From Phnomibacter ginsenosidimutans (GTDB lineage Bacteria > Bacteroidota > Bacteroidia > Chitinophagales > Chitinophagaceae), in the NCBI RefSeq assembly GCF_009740285.1, contig NZ_CP046566.1:1232501-1296500 (forward strand): DNA of 64,000 nt. The letters run 5' to 3'. The first letter of the stretch is position 1; the number at the start of each line of letters is the position of its first letter. This document shows positions 27,501 through 35,225 of this stretch, in pieces. Below the pieces are notes generated by a model. That model saw only the letters and a list, made by a program, of their open reading frames with translations. It was not told the origin of the DNA and ran no database searches. The position numbers and the translations under genes are program-made.

Positions 27501-27877
27501 TACAAACCGCCAGCTACGAACAGAAAGATCCGTTGGTGATTTATAAAATTGAAGCCTTCAATTTGTTTAGCCGCATGGAAAGCGGACTGAACAAAGACAT
27601 GGTACAATTCCTTTGTCATGCAGGCATTCCGCTGGAGCAGCAGCAAGATATTCGGGAAGGCCGCGAAGAGAAAACCGATTTGAGCAAACTTCGTGAGCAG
27701 AAAACCGAACTCGATAGCCGCGGTGTGGAAGAAATCGGTGGCGATGACTACTACGATCCCAGTGGCAATGCGGTGAAACAACAGCCGGTGCAAGTGGGAC
27801 CAAAAATTGGTCGCAACGACCCTTGCCCCTGTGGTAGTGGCAAAAAATACAAACAGTGCCACGGTCGTGATCTGTAA
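24557..27877 (+). CDS. secA: Preprotein translocase ATPase SecA
   Basis: Motor that drives unfolded proteins through SecYEG. At 1106 residues it is much longer than the E. coli protein (901), as is usual in Bacteroidota. Walker A is [17 protein letters not shown] at residue 193; the [19 protein letters not shown] helicase motif follows, then [37 protein letters not shown] and [20 protein letters not shown]. The C-terminus is the zinc-binding SecB/ribosome module [17 protein letters not shown]. Single gene with its own terminator. Confidence 0.97.
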   Translation: MLGFLSKIFGGSKSEKDVKQIQPLVDKINQFFQQYQSLSNDELRNNTQLFRARIKAKLENIDAEIANQKNAAEALTADQLTEKDAIYRQIDELIKDRDKQIEEVLMELLPEAFATIKEAARRFKENTSLVSKATELDRNLAGRGKQYITIEGENAIFQNTWTAAGGTVTWNMVHYDVQLIGGIVLHQGKIAEMATGEGKTLVSTLPSYLNALAGEGVHLVTVNDYLARRDSEWNGPVFEWLGITVDCIDKHQPNSEDRRNAYLADITYGTNNEFGFDYLRDNMVHSPEEMVQRKHHFAMVDEVDSVLIDDARTPLIISGPVPKGDEQQYHLLKPRVAQLVEEQRKVVNNYLIEAKKKIADGNDDPKDGGLALMRAYRGLPKTGALIKFLSEPGIKVKLQKSENYYLADQQKEMPKVDQGLFFYIDEKNNQVDLTDKGLQYITGNAEDPEFFVLPDLSVKLAAIEKADATPEEKMQQKEVLLNEYSAKAERIHTVQQLLKAYTLFEKDVEYVVMDGAVKIVDEQTGRILDGRRYSDGLHQAIEAKENVKIEAATQTYATITLQNYFRMYHKLAGMTGTAETEAGELWDIYKLDVVSIPTNVNVIRKDEEDLVYKTKREKFSAVIDEIEKLRAAGRPILVGTTDVAVSELLSRMLTVKKIPHNVLNAKQHAREAQIVAEAGMPGNVTIATNMAGRGTDIKLGPGVKEAGGLAILGTERHDSRRVDRQLRGRAGRQGDPGSSQFFVSLEDDLMRMFGSDRIASLMDRMGYKEGEVIQHSMITKSIERAQKKVEENNFGIRKRLLEYDDVMNKQRKVIYTRRHHALFGERLALDIDNAFFNAAADCVAGFKEQNDYEGFKLAAIVNLAIDTKISEQEFDKNNEKELAQKLYDEAMQNYQRKKAEMARQAMPVFSNIRQQQGAHIMNVIVPFTDGRKGMQVLANLDKTLETQGAELANAMERSVALGLIDDAWKEHLRAMDDLKQSVQTASYEQKDPLVIYKIEAFNLFSRMESGLNKDMVQFLCHAGIPLEQQQDIREGREEKTDLSKLREQKTELDSRGVEEIGGDDYYDPSGNAVKQQPVQVGPKIGRNDPCPCGSGKKYKQCHGRDL

Positions 27878-27901
27878 TCCTTGATTAATAAAATACAAGA
27901 G

Positions 27902-27929
27902 CCGCTTGCAATTTTTGCAGGCGGTTTTT
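27902..27929 (+). terminator. Rho-independent terminator after secA
   Basis: CCGCTTGCAA pairs with TTGCAGGCGG (one G-U pair) and runs into TTTTT, 24 nt after the secA stop. The sequence from about 27935 to 28070 is low-complexity spacer with GTTAATTAGTTAATT- and AATTCGTGT-type repeats and no gene. Confidence 0.75.
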
Positions 27930-28073
27930 ATTTTGGTTAATTGGGTGAATAGTTAATTAGTTAATTGGTGTATTTGTAGTTGAGGCGGGGCAATAGAATA
28001 ACTAAGAGAAAAGAATACATACTTCTTTCACACAATTCGTGTGGTTCGCCTAATTCGTGTAATTCGTGTTGCC

Positions 28074-28081
28074 TATTTTCG
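28074..28081 (+). promoter_or_regulatory. recN start-proximal -7-like box
   Basis: TATTTTCG resembles TAnnTTTG and ends 4 nt before the recN ATG. The string TATTTTCGC(A/G)GCATG also precedes tatD at 31964, with the same placement. Confidence 0.4.
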
Positions 28082-28085
28082 CAGC

Positions 28086-29748
28086 ATGCTGAGCAAGCTA
28101 CATATCCGCAATTATGCCATCATAGATGAGCTGACGATTGAGTTTCAACCGGGCTTCAACATCATTACGGGTGAAACAGGTGCCGGTAAAAGTATTTTGA
28201 TGGGTGCCCTTGGCTTGGTGCTGGGCGACCGTGCTGATAGCGCTGTTTTATTTACCAGCACAGAAAAGTGTGTGGTGGAAGCCAGTTTTCAACCCACAGA
28301 CAAAGCAGCCATGCGGGCCTTGTTGCAAGCCAACGATTTGGATGAAGACAACCAGCTTGTGGTGCGCCGCGAAATAAGTACGGCCGGCAAAAGCAGAAGC
28401 TTTATCAACGACACGCCGGTAACATTGCAGGTGCTGCGTCAGTTTGCTGGTATATTGGTCGATTTGCATCGTCAGTTTGATACCCTCGAATTGGGCGAAG
28501 ATGATTTTCAACGCAAAGTGATTGATGCACTGGCGGGCACTGCCACGCTATTGCAACAGTATCAGCAACATTACCAATCGTTTGCACAGGCGCAAAGTAC
28601 GTTACAGCAATTGCAAGCCCAGCAACAGCAGGCCAGCAAAGAATACGATTATCACCGGTTCTTGTTTACAGAGTTGGAAGAAGCGAATTTTTCTCCGAAT
28701 GAAATTGAAGAAGCTGAAACGGAGTTGCAAGTGCTCTCCAATGCCGAAAGCATCAAACAGGTATTGGCGACAGCTGCTTTCACCATGCAAAATGGCGATG
28801 CACCGGTTACGGTTCAGGTAAAAACGGTTGTACAACAGTTGCAGCAATTGAAAACCCGTCCTGATGGGTTGGATGCCTTGCAGGAACGACTGCAGTCGGC
28901 ATTGGTAGAACTGAAAGACATTGCTGCAGAGTTGGAGAGCCTGGAAGAAAATGTGCAGATGGATGCAGAACGTTTGGCGCATTTATCTGACCGGATAAAC
29001 ATAGGCAACAAACTGCTGAAGAAACACAACGTACTTACAACAAATGAGCTGCTGGTCATTCAGCAGGAGTTGGATGCGTCGCTGCAGGCTTGTTACCAAT
29101 TTGAGTGAGCAAATTGAGCAATGGCAAAAAGCACAGGATGCGGCTTTGCAATTGGTGCGAAAAACCGGCAATGAATTGACTGCATTGCGGAGCAAAGCAT
29201 TGGAGCCATTTGAAACGCAGGTAAAAGCTTTGTTGCAGCAAGTAGGCATGCCCAATGCTGTGCTCAAAGTAAAACTAGAACCATTGTCTGCACCGGCGCC
29301 ACATGGCATGGATGCCATTCAGTTTTTGTTTGATGCCAACAAAAGCGGCCGCTTTGAGCCACTCGAAAAAGTAGCGAGTGGCGGTGAGCTCAGCCGATTA
29401 ATGCTCAGTATCAAAAGCCTGGTAGCAGGTGGCTTAAATATGCCAACGTTAATCTTCGACGAAATTGATTCTGGCATTAGTGGCGAAGCTGCACGGCAGG
29501 TTGGCGTCATTATGCAATCATTGGCACAAAAACATCAGCTCATTGCCATTACGCACCAGCCGCAAATAGCAGCCCGTGCCGCTACGCATTATTTTGTGTA
29601 CAAACAGGAAAAGAACAAGGCCATTAAAACAGGTGTGCGGGTGTTGAGTACCGACGAACGGGTGCAGGCCATTGCGCAAATGCTGAGTGGCAATGAACAT
29701 GCCGAGGCGTCTGCCAAAATAGCCCGTGAAATGCTGGGGGTAGTATAA
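28086..29748 (+). CDS. recN: DNA repair protein RecN (frameshifted)
   Basis: SMC-like ATPase used in double-strand break repair. The first part (28086-29108) contains LHIRNYAIIDELTIEFQPGF, Walker A GETGAGKSILMGALGL and the first coiled coil. The second part in the next frame contains the other coiled coil, the signature VASGGELSRLMLSIKSL and Walker B TLIFDEIDSGISGEAA. Removing one G of the GG at 29087-29088 joins DASLQ to LVTNLSEQIEQW and gives a normal ~553-residue protein. A single-base insertion, probably a sequencing error, is the best reading; a real knockout would remove the ATPase head. The downstream gene begins 22 nt later. Confidence 0.85.
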
Positions 29749-29770
29749 GTGTTGGCGTAAATAGCTGTCC

Positions 29771-30817
29771 GTGAAAAAAATCATCCGTTACATATTGGTG
29801 CTGCCCTTTGCCGTAGCAATTGCCTATTGGCTGGCCGGCAAATTCGGCGATACAATAGAAGAACCACTACGCAATGTTTTGTTTGCTGCTAAGGGCGATT
29901 CTATTCCTGATTATGCCCCGGTTTTCTATGATGACAAAGGCATTCCCTATGTTGTGTATGCCACTGAAAATGGCATTACACCAGGCAAACAGTACAATGC
30001 TACTATTGTAGCCAACTTTGCATTGGAGCAAGCAGCTTTGTACGACTCATTGAAGCAGCCAGCAAACAAGCAAGCATTTGACAACTGTATCAACTGGTTG
30101 AAAGTAAACGCAACGGTGAGTAATGATACAGCTTTGTATCGCTATGCATGGCGGCAGGCTTGGTATCCTAAAGTGCCGGCACCATTTACCAGTGGTATGA
30201 CCAATGGCATGGTGATGCAGGCCATGCTCAAAGCACATGCTATGAATGCGGATACAGCTGCATGGCAATTGGCCCGCCAATTGTTGCATGGCTGTTTTGT
30301 GTCGATTGATAGTGGCGGTTTTACCATTATGGAACCACAGGGCTGGTGGTACGAAGAGTTTGCAGCTGTAGGTGTAGAAACGCCCCGCATATTAGACGGT
30401 CATATTTTCACGGTGATCGGATTGCTGCAATACCGCAATCAACAGCAGGAACCATTGGCCGCCATTGCTGCTGAAATGGGTTTGCAGTCGCTGAAATATT
30501 ATCTGCCAGCATATGATGCGGGTCAGCAGATGTATTACGACAAGTACAAAAAGCTGGCCGACAGAAAATACAAACAGGTTATCACTACTCAATTGTTACA
30601 GTTGTATCAGCTTACCAACGAAGCTGTGTTTTTACAGTATTACGAAAAATGGACAACACCGTTGAAAGTGCATTATGTAAAACGGGTGCTGGCTGAAAGA
30701 AACAAAACCGGTGCCCTGCTGTTGGGCTTGTTACTGATTGTATGCTGGTTGCCTTTGTATATCGGTTTGAAATTGCTGATTCGGAAAACGATGAAACCCC
30801 GCAGAAAACGTTACTAA
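29771..30817 (+). CDS. Membrane protein with D-glucuronyl C5-epimerase C-terminal-type domain
   Basis: A 348-residue protein with an N-terminal membrane helix (IIRYILVLPFAVAIAYWLAG) and a second one near the C-terminus (TGALLLGLLLIVCWLPLYIG) followed by a basic tail. Between them is an (alpha/alpha)-barrel-like segment with PFTSGMTNGMVMQAMLKAHA, GFTIMEPQGWWYEEFAA and RILDGHIFTVIGLLQYR, motifs of the GLCE C-terminal family that epimerises glucuronate in heparan-type polymers. A glycan-modifying activity is possible but unproven, and the tyrosines of the animal enzyme cannot be assigned safely. The start is a GTG at 29771; no closer ATG exists. Confidence 0.68.
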   Translation: MKKIIRYILVLPFAVAIAYWLAGKFGDTIEEPLRNVLFAAKGDSIPDYAPVFYDDKGIPYVVYATENGITPGKQYNATIVANFALEQAALYDSLKQPANKQAFDNCINWLKVNATVSNDTALYRYAWRQAWYPKVPAPFTSGMTNGMVMQAMLKAHAMNADTAAWQLARQLLHGCFVSIDSGGFTIMEPQGWWYEEFAAVGVETPRILDGHIFTVIGLLQYRNQQQEPLAAIAAEMGLQSLKYYLPAYDAGQQMYYDKYKKLADRKYKQVITTQLLQLYQLTNEAVFLQYYEKWTTPLKVHYVKRVLAERNKTGALLLGLLLIVCWLPLYIGLKLLIRKTMKPRRKRY

Positions 30818-30822
30818 AAATA

Positions 30823-30850
30823 AACAGGCTCCACATGGAGCCTGTTTTGG
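30823..30850. terminator. Bidirectional terminator between convergent genes
   Basis: AACAGGCTCCA (30823-30833) and TGGAGCCTGTT (30836-30846) form a perfect 11-bp stem flanked by A-rich and T-rich sequence, between the GLCE-like gene and the convergent lipoprotein gene. Confidence 0.8.
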
Positions 30851-30885
30851 TTTGATAAGGTGTAAGCGGTAAAATGGTATCAATA

Positions 30886-31806
30886 CTAGCGGAGTGTGAT
30901 TTCTTTGGTTACACCGTCGATGGTGATAGTGGCTTTATTGTCGCAGGTGCCGTTGCCAAAATTCAGTACCGCATTTTTGTCGTTACGGGTCACTTTCACA
31001 GTGCCTTTGTCTATCCAGCGGCAAGCGTTGGCTTTGTGCAAAGGTTCTACAATCAGGCGGCTCCAGGTGGTAGTTGTATTGCGGCGGAAGGTTTCACCAC
31101 GGGCTCCTCCGGTGGTACTCCATTCATCATCTCTGGGGAAGAAAGGCGTACCCAATCCTGCTACCTGTGTCGTGCTGTGTTCGGCATTCCATTTTACATA
31201 GCTGCCATTGGGGCGGGTGAGTTTACCATTTTGTACCAGGCGGGTCATGATGAGCACAGATGAAGTGCTATTGTTTTTAATCACATGGCGGCCTTCTACT
31301 TTTACTGAATCAACATAGTAGTTGTTGAACTCGGTTACCGCTTGTGCACCGGGCACTACCAGCGGCTTGCTGTACACGGTTACAATTTTACCAGAACGGA
31401 TTTTGCCATCGCGACCTTTACAGCCGGTTCCATAATCAATAGTGATGGTTTTGGGGAATACACCCGGATCTTTTGGCACTACCGTGATGCTAAAACAGCG
31501 GACGCCCTGTGCAGAGTCTGCGGGTCTTTCTTCGTTTAAGTCGATATCAACATTGCTGTTGCCATTGTTGGCACCGCCAAACAATTCAATCTGACCAAGG
31601 CCGGCTTCGGCATCGGCACCCATGGCCTGGTCGCCAACGTCACCAAAAGTCACTTCGGCTTCGGCATCGTCTTCTGTGGCTTCAATGGTGAGGGTGCTGG
31701 CATCCTCAGTAGCCGTGTCATTAATCTGTTTTTGGCAGCTCGTCAGGGTAGCCGAGGCCAGCAAAAAAGTAGCAGCGAGGGCAAGTTGCAGTGGCTTGCG
31801 TATCAT
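30886..31806 (-). CDS. Lipoprotein of unknown function
   Basis: A 306-residue exported lipoprotein: signal peptide MIRKPLQLALAATFLLASAT with lipobox LTSC, so the mature protein begins at a lipidated Cys. The next ~70 residues are acidic and low in complexity (TEDDAEAEVTFGDVGDQAMG). The C-terminal ~200 residues are beta-rich with cysteines at RCFSI, GTGCKG, ACRW and GTCDN that may pair. No family is recognised; similar layouts are common in Bacteroidota surface lipoproteins. It has its own upstream region (31807-31975). Confidence 0.78.
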   Translation of the reverse strand: MIRKPLQLALAATFLLASATLTSCQKQINDTATEDASTLTIEATEDDAEAEVTFGDVGDQAMGADAEAGLGQIELFGGANNGNSNVDIDLNEERPADSAQGVRCFSITVVPKDPGVFPKTITIDYGTGCKGRDGKIRSGKIVTVYSKPLVVPGAQAVTEFNNYYVDSVKVEGRHVIKNNSTSSVLIMTRLVQNGKLTRPNGSYVKWNAEHSTTQVAGLGTPFFPRDDEWSTTGGARGETFRRNTTTTWSRLIVEPLHKANACRWIDKGTVKVTRNDKNAVLNFGNGTCDNKATITIDGVTKEITLR

Positions 31807-31963
31807 ACGTGGTGGTTTTTGTGCAGGTACGACGCCGGCTTTTGGCAGTGGTTTAACGTTTGGTTAAAAAAAATAATAATTCAACGGGGTTGTCTATAAA
31901 AAATGGGTTTTCATCTCCACAATGTGGCTAATAGGATGGTCGCTATACCGTTATTGTTTCACT

Positions 31964-31971
31964 TATTTTCG
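31964..31971 (+). promoter_or_regulatory. tatD start-proximal -7-like box
   Basis: TATTTTCG ends 4 nt before the tatD ATG, the same arrangement as at recN. Confidence 0.35.
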
Positions 31972-31975
31972 CGGC

Positions 31976-32740
31976 ATGATGCTGATAGATACGCATACCC
32001 ATTTGTACCAGCCGGCTTTCGACGAAGACCGGGCCGACATGATTGCACGGGCCAAGGCCATTGGCGTTACCCGTTTTTACATGCCGGGTATAGATAGTGA
32101 GGTGATTGAAAGAATGGAACAAACAGAGCAGCAGTTTCCGGAGTGTGTCATGATGCCGGGCTTGCATCCATGCTCGGTCAATGATAACTATCAGCAGGAA
32201 CTCGACATTGTGGCCAGGCAATTGCAGCAACGCAGTTTTCCTGCCTTAGGCGAAATTGGCCTCGATTTTTACTGGGATAAAACCTACACCGAGCAACAGT
32301 TTGATGCCTTTCGGCAGCAGATAGAAATGGCGCTGCACTATAAATTGCCTATTGTTATTCATACCCGCAATGCCATGCAGGAAACCATTAATCTGGTAAA
32401 AGAATACAAAGGCCGTGGGCTAACGGGCATTTTCCATTGCTTTAGCGGCAGCTACGAAAGTGCCCGCCAAATCATTGACCTCGGCTTTTTGCTGGGCATA
32501 GGAGGAGTGGTGACCTATAAAAATGCCGGCTTGCCCGAAGTGCTGGCCAAAGTGCCACTGGAGCATATTGTACTTGAAACGGATGCTCCGTATTTAACGC
32601 CGGTGCCTTTCAGGGGTAAACGCAATGAGAGCAGCTACCTGCAATACGTAGTAAGTACGCTGGCACAAGTGTATGACGTGGAAGCCGAAACCATTGCTTC
32701 GGCCACCACGAATAATGCACAACAATTGTTTCGGTATTAA
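31976..32740 (+). CDS. tatD: TatD family metal-dependent DNase
   Basis: A TIM-barrel hydrolase acting as a 3'-5' exonuclease or DNase. Metal-binding motifs: MLIDTHTHLY (HxH), ALGEIGLDFYWD (Glu), PIVIHTRNAM (His), GIFHCFSGS (His) and VLETDAPYLTP (Asp). The second ATG at 31979 is an equally possible start; a longer frame upstream has no homology. Its stop overlaps that of the convergent enoyl-CoA hydratase by 4 nt. Confidence 0.93.
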   Translation: MMLIDTHTHLYQPAFDEDRADMIARAKAIGVTRFYMPGIDSEVIERMEQTEQQFPECVMMPGLHPCSVNDNYQQELDIVARQLQQRSFPALGEIGLDFYWDKTYTEQQFDAFRQQIEMALHYKLPIVIHTRNAMQETINLVKEYKGRGLTGIFHCFSGSYESARQIIDLGFLLGIGGVVTYKNAGLPEVLAKVPLEHIVLETDAPYLTPVPFRGKRNESSYLQYVVSTLAQVYDVEAETIASATTNNAQQLFRY

Positions 32741-33516
32741 TGACCGGTAAATTGTGCTTTGCGTTTTTCTAAAAATGCGTTGGCACCTTCCTTGGCATCA
32801 GCGGTATCAAAGAGTTCTCCAAACAGGGTGACTTCTTTTTCTAAGCCTTCTTCTGGCGCATAGGAAGCAGTGTTTACCAAATCAATAATGCGGGTGATAG
32901 CCAGCGGCGCTTTTGAAAGGATGGTTTGTAACAATGCCTTTGTTTGCGGCAGCAAATCTTCTGGCGAGGTTACATGATTGACCAAACCTAATTGTTGCGC
33001 TTCTGCAGCAGTAATCATGTTGCCGGTCATGAGTAGTTCCATGGCTTTCCCTTTGCCTATGAGCTGCACCAGGCGCTGTGTGCCACCGTAGCCGGGTATC
33101 AAACCGAGGTTTACTTCGGGCTGTCCAAATTTGGCATTGTCGGAAGCCAGGCGAAAATGACAAGCCATCGCCAGTTCGCAACCGCCACCCAATGCAAAAC
33201 CATTTACTGCAGCCACAATGGGTTTGGGCGATCGTTCGATTTTAGAAAACACCAAATCCTGACCACGCTCTGCTAATGCTGCGCCAGCAGTTGCATCAAG
33301 GCTTGTAAACTCACTGATGTCGGCACCGGCTACAAATGCTTTGGCACCTGTACCAGTAATGATGCCTGCTTTAATGGCATCGTTGGTATATAACTCTGCA
33401 ATGGCGTGGCCGAGTTCTGAAATTACATCTTTATTCAGTGCATTGAGCTTATCGGGCCGGTTGATGCTGATACAAAAAATGCCTTCTTCAAGGGTTGTAT
33501 GCAAGTGTTGATACAT
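32737..33516 (-). CDS. Enoyl-CoA hydratase/isomerase family protein
   Basis: A crotonase-fold enzyme of 259 residues, expected to hydrate 2-enoyl-CoA in fatty acid or amino acid breakdown. The oxyanion-hole segment is KAFVAGADISEF and the catalytic glutamates are in GGGCELAMACHFRLAS and GQPEVNLGLIPGYGGTQRLV. Having both glutamates fits a hydratase rather than an isomerase. The ATG at 33516 gives the family's MYQHLHTTLEEG start; the frame extends to 33570 without homologous sequence. It is a single gene, convergent with tatD. Confidence 0.9.
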   Translation of the reverse strand: MYQHLHTTLEEGIFCISINRPDKLNALNKDVISELGHAIAELYTNDAIKAGIITGTGAKAFVAGADISEFTSLDATAGAALAERGQDLVFSKIERSPKPIVAAVNGFALGGGCELAMACHFRLASDNAKFGQPEVNLGLIPGYGGTQRLVQLIGKGKAMELLMTGNMITAAEAQQLGLVNHVTSPEDLLPQTKALLQTILSKAPLAITRIIDLVNTASYAPEEGLEKEVTLFGELFDTADAKEGANAFLEKRKAQFTGH

Positions 33517-33721
33517 GGCAATCAATTTTTTTTCAAACCTACAGCAAGCCGTGGAAGCGCCAAACTTCATTTTGTTTAAGGTGGCCTATTAAATAGCGAA
33601 ACAGTTGATACTTTTTTTTAAAGAAATGATGAACTTAGGGTAGTTCTCATTGCAAATGGTTGTTCCTTTGCGCCATCTTACAAGAGAGCATTAGACTGGA
33701 ATTCACCAAATATTATACCTA

Positions 33722-34429
33722 ATGAAGACATTCGAGCACGTTGACTGCAGTCGTTGCGAAAAAAGAACCAGCTCCATTTTTTGCAATACACATGGCGAAA
33801 ATTTGGACGACATCAGTGATTCAAAAACGTGCTCGGTATACAAAAAAGGTCAGGTCATTTTTCATGAAGGCGGCCATCCGTTTGGGGTGTATTGCGTCAA
33901 CAAAGGCAAAATCAAACTGTCCATTATTGGTGATGAAGGCAAAGAGCAAATTGTACGCTTGGCCCGAGATGGAGACGTGCTGGGCTACCGCAGTATGCTG
34001 GTAAACGAACGCTACAATGCTACTGCCACAGTGCTTGAAGATTCGCAGGTATGTTTTATTCCCCGCGAAATATTTATGAAAACCTTGCGCAGCGATTCTT
34101 CATTGAGTTTTGAAATGATGAAGCTGCTGAGCAATCAACTGCGGGAAGCAGAAGTAAAGCTGACGCACCTGGCACAAAAACCTGTACGGGAAAGATTAGC
34201 TGAAACGCTGCTCTTTTTGAAAGAGACTTACGGTTTTGAACCTGATAGCACACAAATAGCGGTGCAACTTACCCGCGAAGAAATTGCCAACCTGGTGGGT
34301 ACTGCTACAGAAACAGCCATTCGCCTGCTCAGCGAATTGAATAAAGAAAACGTCATCGAATTATCAGGCAAAAAGATATCAATTAAAGATGTTCGGGAGT
34401 TGTCCCGCATTGCCAATCTCAACGATTAA
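33722..34429 (+). CDS. Fnr/Crp family transcriptional regulator, probable oxygen sensor
   Basis: A 235-residue regulator. The N-terminus carries cysteines C9, C12, C21 and C37 that could hold an oxygen-labile Fe-S cluster, as in Fnr. A cNMP-type beta-barrel follows (KKGQVIFHEGGHPFGVYCVN), then a dimer helix and a helix-turn-helix: LTREEIANLVGTATETAIRL, with the ETAIR residues aligned to the ETISR recognition helix of Fnr. It lies directly upstream of the cbb3 oxidase locus, and two TGAC-type palindromes precede the operons there, so microaerobic control of these genes is inferred. A terminator follows the gene. Confidence 0.87.
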   Translation: MKTFEHVDCSRCEKRTSSIFCNTHGENLDDISDSKTCSVYKKGQVIFHEGGHPFGVYCVNKGKIKLSIIGDEGKEQIVRLARDGDVLGYRSMLVNERYNATATVLEDSQVCFIPREIFMKTLRSDSSLSFEMMKLLSNQLREAEVKLTHLAQKPVRERLAETLLFLKETYGFEPDSTQIAVQLTREEIANLVGTATETAIRLLSELNKENVIELSGKKISIKDVRELSRIANLND

Positions 34430-34459
34430 CAGTTGATTTCAACGTGTTGCCAGTCATAG

Positions 34460-34487
34460 AAAAGAGAAGCATGAGCTTCTCTTTTTT
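34460..34487 (+). terminator. Rho-independent terminator after the fnr-type gene
   Basis: AAAAGAGAAGC (34460-34470), a 4-nt loop and GCTTCTCTTTT (34475-34485) form a perfect stem followed by more T, 31 nt after the stop. Confidence 0.85.
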
Positions 34488-34509
34488 GATGTACGTAGGT
34501 GACGTAGAA

Positions 34510-34575
34510 ATGACAAAAGTCATAATCAACTGTGAGTGCAGTCATGAGGTACTTGCTAATGCCCACTTAGTTTCG
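34510..34575 (+). promoter_or_regulatory. Fnr-type promoter of the hemerythrin-like/ccoI genes
   Basis: A perfect palindrome ATGACAAAAGTCAT (34510-34523) lies 58 nt (start to start) upstream of the -7 box TAGTTTCG (34568-34575). GTGAGTGC occurs at offset 22. The same three elements recur with identical offsets before ccoS (37716-37781). The palindrome centre falls about 60-65 nt before the predicted start site, as in class I Crp/Fnr activation. Confidence 0.65.
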
Positions 34576-34596
34576 TATTAAGCTAAACTATTTGTC

Positions 34597-35109
34597 ATGA
34601 TGGCCTCCCACCTGGTAGAAGTGAATGAATTGACGCCACCTCAACTCTGTCATTATATAGAGCAAAAACATTATGCACCTATCAAGCAATCATTAGAAAC
34701 ACTGGCGGAATATTCTAATTTACTGCAGCATTCAGATGTTGAGCCAGAAAAGCTCAGCGTAGGGCATATGCTGTTTGGCAGGCTGAAAGATGAAATGGAA
34801 CAGGTGATCAGAAATGACAGCATGATTTTGTTTCCCCTCATCATGCAGGCCGACGCAAAAGGCCGCATTCGGGAGGCACATATACCCGCCCAAATGATTC
34901 GCGACAAGAACAAAAAGATTTTGAGCCTGCTCGAAAAACTGCGCCTGATTGCCAACAACTTCATTTTGAAACCCGAGTGGGATGCTGATACCCGCATGTT
35001 TTTTGAAGAATTGTTTACGCTGGATCAAATGGTTACGCAAGCCATTTACCTGAAGGAAAATGTATTGCTGCCCCGTATACAAAAAGCATCGGAGCAAGCC
35101 GGATATTAA
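34597..35109 (+). CDS. Degenerate hemerythrin-domain protein (RIC/ScdA-like)
   Basis: A 170-residue helical protein that aligns with the di-iron repair proteins YtfE/ScdA: EQKHYAPIKQSLETLAEYSN, LSVGHMLFGRLKDEMEQVIR, ILFPLIMQ, MIRDKNKKILSLLEKLRLIA and LFTLDQMVTQAIYLKENVLL. Most iron ligands are gone: the HxxxE of helix two is VIRNDS, the EH of helix three is DK, and the HxxxxH of helix four is TQAIY. It therefore probably does not bind a normal di-iron centre. It is under the Fnr-type promoter and precedes ccoI, so a role linked to the oxidase or nitrosative stress is possible but unproven. ATG 34600 is an alternative start. Confidence 0.68.
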   Translation: MMASHLVEVNELTPPQLCHYIEQKHYAPIKQSLETLAEYSNLLQHSDVEPEKLSVGHMLFGRLKDEMEQVIRNDSMILFPLIMQADAKGRIREAHIPAQMIRDKNKKILSLLEKLRLIANNFILKPEWDADTRMFFEELFTLDQMVTQAIYLKENVLLPRIQKASEQAGY

Positions 35110-35225
35110 ACCTCAACGATTGATCGCCATTCTGTGCGTTGAATGGTATTGTGAGTAAAACAGCCGGCATCAACAACCGGCTGTTTACATATCCATCCAT
35201 CGCCCAAGTGAAAAGAGAATTGATT

